DNA of 64,000 nucleotides from Melitaea cinxia. Its lineage: Eukaryota > Arthropoda > Insecta > Lepidoptera > Nymphalidae. A program made the position numbers and the translations under genes. This document shows, one piece after another, positions 57,290-64,000 of this stretch. The stretch covers positions 2,604,001 to 2,668,000 of the forward strand of contig NC_059403.1 of NCBI RefSeq assembly GCF_905220565.1, written 5' to 3'. The notes beneath the pieces were generated by a model. The model was not told the origin of the DNA. It was given only the letters and a program-made list of their open reading frames with translations, and did no database searches. Positions within the stretch are counted from its first letter, which is position 1. Each line of letters opens with the position of its first letter.

Positions 57290-60200
57290 TTCTTTGTCTC
57301 AAGTAGAATCTTTTTTAAGATAATTACTTTAATAGAGGTATATTTTTTAGACTTCCTAATTGTAAGCGACGCAATATAATCTGTAATGTGGTACAAATCT
57401 GTATGTTCATAAAATGTTAATATAATGTAAGGTATATTGTAAATCGTTAAGGAAGTCATCCAGTAACCGTCGTTGCGATCGGCACGTTTATGTTTAAGTC
57501 ATTTGTAAAAGCTTCTATCCATTCTTAAATAAATATAACCTAAATAGATCTGACGAGTGCTTTTTGACTTATCTCAAATAATGCGAATATACTTGATTAT
57601 GTTTTTCAAGTACTTTCGTTACAATACTGGTCGGTGTAAATAAAATTGTTTTTTTTTTCATTTGCGAACAAACATAACTATATTACAATGATACAGATCT
57701 TATTTGTATTTTTTTTTAAGTAAAAGATTTTAACACTGATTTGAATGTTAAGAACACAATGATTCAGTTAATCATAACATTTTCAGATAAATTTATTGAA
57801 TTTCAATATTAATTGTCAAAACAGGTATAATCTTACTTAATAAATAAACAGTACATTTCTTAAAATTAAAATAAATCTTGAGATAGAAACACATAAAAAT
57901 TCAAATTTCTCATCAAAGTTTATTATTTTTGAGGCTTTTAAAATAATGTCTAAAAATGTTCTTTTATTAATATTTAAAATTTGTCATTATAAAAGATATT
58001 CTACAAACGAAATAAAATATTTACATTTTAAGTGCTACGGTTTTTTGAATATTGTATAAAAAAGTTTTTAAATAAAAATGCATTTCTCGTTCTTCTACAA
58101 AGGATAAAGGATCTTTGGAGTTTTTGTATTAATGTAACGAGGCTTCGGACTTGGTATAATAACTTAGCTTTGCAGCTGCGGAAAATATTGCTAAATTAAT
58201 TAAATATGGTAAAGGATAATGTATACATTTTTTTCTGTGAGTAACATACATAACGTTTTGTATATAATAAAATATGTACGGTGTAAATATTGTAAATGCT
58301 AAAAAATGAACGTAACAATATGTAGAAAATATATCCAAATTAACTCAAGTTCCTCATGTAAGGTAAAATTACTAAAAAGACAGTATTGTCTTGTATCGGT
58401 TAGTAATAAATCATTTTTATCTCCAAGCTTGGTTCGTTTAATCGACGTAATGTGTAGTGATTGTTTTGATTTATGTTATACGGCATTAGCTGTTACCAGC
58501 GGTTTTACTTATACGCTATCGATTCGTTGACTTTTGTTTCTAATATTTTCGAACTTTGTCTCAAGAAGAAAATCGAATTTAGTCTGTTTTTCTGGTTCTA
58601 AAAAACATTTTAAAATCCCCTAATCAATTTAAGGAAAAAAAAAATTAAACTAATAATAGTTCAATATAATTTCTAAAGTTGATGTACGAGATTAAATAAA
58701 GAACCAAACTCTTTTATTCAAAGATGGTAAAAATAGCTAGGGGAAAGATTTACAGCCTAAAGTGATCTGCAGTGGAATAAGAACAGCATTTTACCGTAAT
58801 TATCGTACGGCTTAGTGCCGATATCACAATATTATTAATTTTTTGTAAAAAATTGAACTGTGCACGGAAATCTTAAGTAATATAGAAAAATTGAAGCAGC
58901 TTCCGTATTACTAATAGTCGTAAAATGTGAACACATTTTGCCCGAAAATTTCCTGTTTTTTTGCGTATTTTATTGCTTCTGTCGTAATAAAAAGCATAAG
59001 TATCGCCTGAATATTGGTCGTTGGAATTTAATATCCTTTGACATTTTAATCAATTTGTAATGGTTTTATCAAATTGCTGCATCGTTTTATCATTTTATCA
59101 AACACATGCAAATGATATACGTTTTGGTCTATCTGGGTCTAATTTTTTAAATTATATTTAGAATAAAAGGATGAAGAATCATGTCATGATAAAGATCTTC
59201 AATCTCAGACTTTCTTTTGAACGGAAGGGCCGTTCATGTAGAATATGTATCTTTTAAGACTATCACATATATCAGACTTACGATACTATACCCGTTCATT
59301 ACATACATACGAATACATTACGTAGATGTCAAGAAGTATCTTTTTCGTCAGTCCAACATCTCGAATGTTGTTAATCCTGTTAATGAGTCGAGTAATTAAT
59401 GTCTTGTAAAATGTATTCGTCCCAGTTATGCGCTGTTGCTCGCATCGCGTGATGTCGATGTCGGCGCGATGTTGAATTAGGAGCTCTCTGATAGGGATTT
59501 TGTAGATCTGTATAATATTATCCTAGTTAAATTGTAATAGAGATAATATTCATATTTCATTTCCTTGTTTTGGAGTGTATTTATATCATTACTCTAACTT
59601 TGATTTAAGTGTATATTTATGTACGTAGATAGAAAGCAGAGTTTGTAATATTAAGTACAAGAAAATCGAATATTATTATAAGTTTTTTTTATATATAAGT
59701 GGTGTTACCTAGGTATTCAACATAACATAGGTATTCAATTGCCAACCTAAGGAATGCCATGTGCGTGTTAAAATACATTTAATTATTTATGTCATTATAT
59801 TTTAATAAAGTATAAGTATAGGCGACAACTTATAAAATATAATATATATTTTTATTTTTATTTTATTTTATTAAGATACATGAAAGAATATAAATTACAA
59901 TCACTAATAATAAGATGCCACATAAACTCATTCGAGTACTATATTACACAAAATGTCCACCACCGGTGGATTGATTCGTCATAATTTACGAGTGTTTGTC
60001 AAAATCTGCCAAAACGCACTTTCAATTGAGATTGAACCAAAAGTAACATACACTTTTAAGATTAAAGTTATGATAAAGCAGCTAATTTTTACAACACAAT
60101 AATATATACAATAATACACACTTTGTAGTGTTAGGCTTAATTTCGTAGATGTTACAGTTTTAGAGAAAAACTTAAACAAACGACTAATTTCTTCATCATA

Positions 60201-60529
60201 AAAAGTACCGAAAACACCAAAATCACATGAAATTTTTGGTTACCCATTACAACAAGTTTAGGTAATGAAAGCGATACGCTCAGTAAGTGAAGCTACGCGA
60301 TCGGTAACATCGCGAATCGATTAAGCAACAGGTCTGGCACATCATGCAGCTTCGCAGCTTATAAAACAAATGAATTGAAAAATTGGAAATTTTGAATATT
60401 AAATTATAAAATAGATAATAAAAGTTTTTTTGTAAATACTAAACTTTAACATTTTTGAACTCTAAGTTTAAAAAAAAATTAATTAACAGTAAATCATTTT
60501 ATTTGTATTCGATAACTGTTTATGATAAA

Positions 60530-61832
60530 GCTTTAGATTAAAAACCACCGTATTTCGGGATTTTGAGGGGGACGGGGGAGGGAGGGGGGGGGACACTACG
60601 CCCGGTACCACTGCCACACTTTGGAACCCCATGGTTATGGAGATATCCATGGTTAAAGTTTTGAGATTAGAAGAAGAATTTAGTAGCTTTCACACGTTAT
60701 TTTCACATTCCATAAGCATTTTTTTTACATTTAACACGTTATTTTCATATTTCACATGTTATTTCTACAAGTTATTTTCGAACAGGAATATGTAAAAACG
60801 ACCTCGACTCCAAGATCAACAAACAATACAACTTACGTTACTCATGCTCCGTTCCGTAGCTTTCACATGTTATTTTCACATTTCGCACGCTATTTTCACA
60901 TTTCACACGTTAATTTAACGTTTTCACACGATTTTTACCAAACAATACCACTGATGTTAAACGACTAAGAGATAGATGCTTTAAAAAAATGACGCGCCAC
61001 TTATCGTTTCGCTCCCAATCAATTTTAGCATAAATTCATTGTTTTTGTCTAAATAACTGTAAAAAGCAAAGGTCTAAGACCATGAAGCCTTATTTCGTGT
61101 TAAGTTTTTTACTTAATATATTTTATTTTTACTTATTAACTGTTATATACGAAAAATATTCAATATTTCAGTTCATTTTTAATAATTGTTACTGAATATA
61201 TAACAATAAATAAGTAAAAATAAAAAGATGTTGAAGTGAAAAACATGCATGAATTAAATAAAAAATGTTTTATGCTAACTATAAACTCTTTTATTTTGCA
61301 TATACATATTTTATAGCTTTTAATAACTCTTCAGAAGGATCTAATCTAATTTTGAGCTTACACAGGTTAGGTTAATTTTTTATTTATTTAAAATAATTTT
61401 TTTATATATTTTGATAAAAAACCGTGTGAAAACGTTAAATTAACGTGTGGAATGTGAAAATAAAGCGTGAAATATGAAAATAACATGTGAAAGCTACGGA
61501 ACGGAGCACGAGTAACGTAAGTTGTATCGTTTGTTGATCTTGCAGTTGAGACCGTGTTTACGTACTCCTGTTCGAAAATAACTTATTAAAGTTGCGGAAC
61601 GGAGCATGAGTATCACTCCCCGCAGCGCCGGGAGGTAAGGTAGAGTTAGACGCGGAACTCGAAGGTATTATAATAAGGCTTAAATTCTTCTTCTAATCTC
61701 AAAACTTTGACCATGGATATCTCCATAACGATTTGTTTCGGAATGATAGCAGTGTTACCTAGTGTAGCTCCTTCTCCACCCTCCTCCCTCCACCCCCCAA
61801 AATCCCATAATTCGATGGTTCTTAATCTAAAG
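60530..61832. mobile_element. Foldback-like element with about 410-bp inverted arms
   Basis: Left arm 60530-60936, right arm 61414-61832 in inverse orientation. Matching blocks: GCTTTAGATTAA at the outer ends; GAGATATCCATGG; AAAGTTTTGAGATTAGAAGA; TTATTTTCGAACAGGA; ACAACTTACGTTACTC; GCTCCGTTCCGTAGCTTTCA; TTAATTTAACGTTTTCACAC at the inner ends. The arms contain short reiterated ACACGTTATTTTCACATTT-type subrepeats. The 477-bp spacer is non-coding and itself contains an inverted pair (61121-61149, 61197-61225). No transposase. Confidence 0.8.
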
Positions 61833-61890
61833 CATAGCCCTGTTTATTAAATAATCTTTTCAATGTTATCTTAACTTAAAAATAAATCTT

Positions 61891-61997
61891 ACCTTAAAAA
61901 TAAATACAATTATATTTATTTTTAAGGTTAAGTTAGATAATATATATATACTGTAATATATACTGTTAATAATATTGATATATATATCAATATTATT
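61891..61997. repeat. Two adjacent AT-rich palindromes
   Basis: ACCTTAAAAATAAATA and its complement at 61891-61928 (6-bp loop), then a 30-bp perfect palindrome at 61968-61997 centred on GATATATATATC. They lie just outside the foldback-like element. Confidence 0.75.
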
Positions 61998-63200
61998 TAG
62001 TGAGTATTCTGATAAATAATCCAAATATACATAAAACGTGGTCTTTTATTAGGGTTCGATTTAGGTAGACACATGCGAGTAAGTATAAGAAAACCATAAT
62101 GGGGAATAAAAAAAATTAGATTGCTTCATTCGACAACTCAATTCCCGAGGCACCACTGCGAGTATTACTCGTTTCATTTCTTCGGCTTACCGGCGAATGG
62201 ATTTAGAAAGAAAATAATTAGATTTCCTACCATTCATTAACGTTTTGTATACAATGCAATCTCAGAGCCGATCCAGTATAATAATAGAAATAAAATTGTA
62301 ACTACAAGGATACATTTGTTTGTTAATTGTTTTTACTGAAATTGTATAAAATATACAATTAATAAGGGCACGAAACTGAGAAGTAAAGTTTTAGTACTAG
62401 GGAAGTAATAGTAGAAGAACAAATAGTAATTTGAAAAAAAAAGAACGTAATGCACTTTGTATGTTGACGCGTTGTATGACGCGTTGGTGCAATGTTCTCT
62501 AGTACACGAGGTCTTTGGTGTAATAATTTTTCTGTGAAAATATACCTTAAATGTGGTGTTAAAAGGTTTTTAAACTAAACAGTTTACATAATAGTTAATG
62601 CCCATCGTTTAGCTTTGCATTTTTGCGGTTTTTGTTAATCGCAGAGGTTCAAATTGGTGAAAATAGGTATAACAATTACGATTTTAACGATTAAGTTCTT
62701 TTATCATGAAAGAGTAACAAGTATCCTATATGTTCTACTATCCACAAACTCCCACAAAATTAAATTTTTATTACATACTAATGTATGTACCGTTCTTTAT
62801 TCCTACACTGCAGCTCTATTTGCTATAGCTTTCTAGTTGCAAACAACAATTACCTCAATTCTCACCCTCGAAGACCTGCTTTAAACTTTAAAGAACGAAA
62901 GTTTGGATGTCGCTAAATTAAATTTATTTACAAGAGCCTTCAGCAGTTTCTTCTAGTGCAAATTACATTACTAAACTTGAACATTTTAATGAATGTTTGA
63001 ATTATTCGAAACTGTTGAATCTTTTTTGCTAAATGAATTTAAATGTAGACCATTAAATGGAAATAAAAAGAACGAATAAGCGTAGTTTAGACATTGCTAT
63101 ATTTTCAAGATCTTTTTTTACAGTTTCTGTATAGAACTCAAGAGGGCAATTCTGTATTTAATTAATACTGTTTTCTGTAACAAAACGAATAAACACATTA
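61998..63200. other. Gene-free stretch
   Basis: Near 62465-62510 GACGCGTTGGTGCAATGTTC resembles a SINE A head (plus strand). The 60-codon frame 62654-62836 has no signature. Nothing else recognised. Confidence 0.35.
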
Positions 63201-63204
63201 TTAA

Positions 63205-63960
63205 CGACTAGCTGCTGCCTGCGACGTCGTCTGCGTAAACACTATACAGCAAAAATACCTACGATTATACCTTTAAAATAACATTTATTTACCCGTTTCT
63301 TCTTTACATGTCATATCTGCAGAAAGTGCAGTAACAGAGGGACACTGTCTTTTGTAAAATTGACCTTCAAAAAGTGCTTATTTTCTGCTTTGAATAAATG
63401 ACTTTATGGTGATTCTGCTGAATTAAGTCATAAGTTGTAACTGAAGCAGATGGAGAAAATAATGAATAAGGAATACAGAATAGGTTATGAATAGGGAATA
63501 CATACTTATAGGACTTCTCGATAAACAACATTAGTGGTTATGATGATGTTTTTGAAATCTCATACATGGCGCAGCTTTAAAATTATCTTGATACTACTTA
63601 TATTCGTTTAATCATATTAATCGGCCTAAGTTACTTATATTGCGTGATTTTTATGGTGTGAAGCTAACTTATAGCATGGTTATTAACATAATAGCAACAA
63701 AATTCAAATATGCGTCGTTAGCTTACACGTTGTTACAGAATGCCTTGAAAAAATAAAGGTTCTCTGCTCGTTCCCTGTAGGTGATAGCGTGATAATATGT
63801 AGCCTATATGATGACCCGACTTCTTAATTATATTCGTGCCAAATTTGAAGTAAATCCATGCAGTACTTTTTGAGTTTATCCCGGAAATACATACAGACAA
63901 GCAGACAAACAGACAAAAATTCTAAAAATTTTTGGCTTCGGTATCGATTGTAGATGACAC
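63205..63960 (+). repeat. Unclassified lepidopteran repeat, probably interrupted
   Basis: The start GACTAGCTGCTGCCTGCGAC and the end part GTAGCCTATATGATGACCCG, TCGTGCCAAATTTGAAGTAA, ACAGACAAGCAGACAAACAG recall a widespread lepidopteran repeat (remembered). Middle sequence 63300-63750 is not recognised and may be another insertion. Confidence 0.45.
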
Positions 63961-64000
63961 CCCAAGTATTCTTTTAAAAAAATATTCAATGTACAGTTTT

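Larger units (their letters stand above)
54875..60525. other. AT-rich gene-free stretch
   Basis: No exons with splice signals, no RNA gene and few repeats are recognisable across 5.6 kb. Open frames (55080-55430, 58129-58530, 59217-59399, 59979-60179) are AT-rich and lack any domain signature. The listed hairpin at 57225 and a SINE fragment at 56728 are the only structures noticed. It may be intron or intergenic DNA of a gene outside the window. Confidence 0.45.

Noticed and set aside
60756..60968. 70-codon frame with repeated FHxLFSHFARYFH-like phrases
   Set aside because: The phrases come from DNA subrepeats in the arm of the foldback-like element.

Overview
The window reads as nuclear DNA of a butterfly or moth (Lepidoptera). 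It is AT-rich, genes have small exons split by canonical GT-AG introns, and it carries interspersed repeats typical of lepidopteran genomes: RTE-type LINEs, tRNA-derived SINEs, short Helitrons with CTAG ends, and a repeat family bounded by inverted AACCGACTTCAA ends. The species cannot be named from the sequence.

Four protein genes can be supported, all in the first 31 kb. (1) Positions 67-7588, plus strand: the 3' part of a crooked legs (crol)-type C2H2 zinc-finger gene, ten exons encoding fifteen fingers; its 5' end lies outside the window. (2) 9658-11407, minus strand: a complete two-exon CHMP6/Vps20 ESCRT-III gene, convergent with crol. (3) 20004-26267, plus strand: a complete eight-exon Luc7-like splicing factor (LUC7L3 type), 377 aa. 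(4) 30356-31081, plus strand: a two-exon gene for a 94-aa protein that I read as Gemin7, a subunit of the SMN complex that assembles spliceosomal snRNPs. Genes 3 and 4 both serve pre-mRNA splicing, but nothing shows that their closeness is functional.

Mobile DNA fills much of the rest. Introns and the 12-19 kb interval hold LINE fragments, a nearly full-length RTE element (13718-16990) next to a Tc1/mariner-like element with terminal inverted repeats (17096-18733), and several Helitrons. From about 31 kb to the end I find no cellular gene. That stretch holds a dead Jockey-like LINE (34568-36855), several short RTE derivatives made of the two ends of the long element, a LINE apparently reduced to ORF1 (46362-48178), an old RTE relic (48970-49893), SINEs, and a 1.3-kb foldback-like element with about 410-bp inverted arms (60530-61832). 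The 54.9-60.5 kb stretch is AT-rich and nearly featureless.

The observations most worth checking are the RTE end-fusion derivatives (several with target-site duplications), the ORF1-only LINE, the foldback element, the modular 168-nt zinc-finger exons of crol, and the small Gemin7 gene. I see no new enzymatic or defence system.
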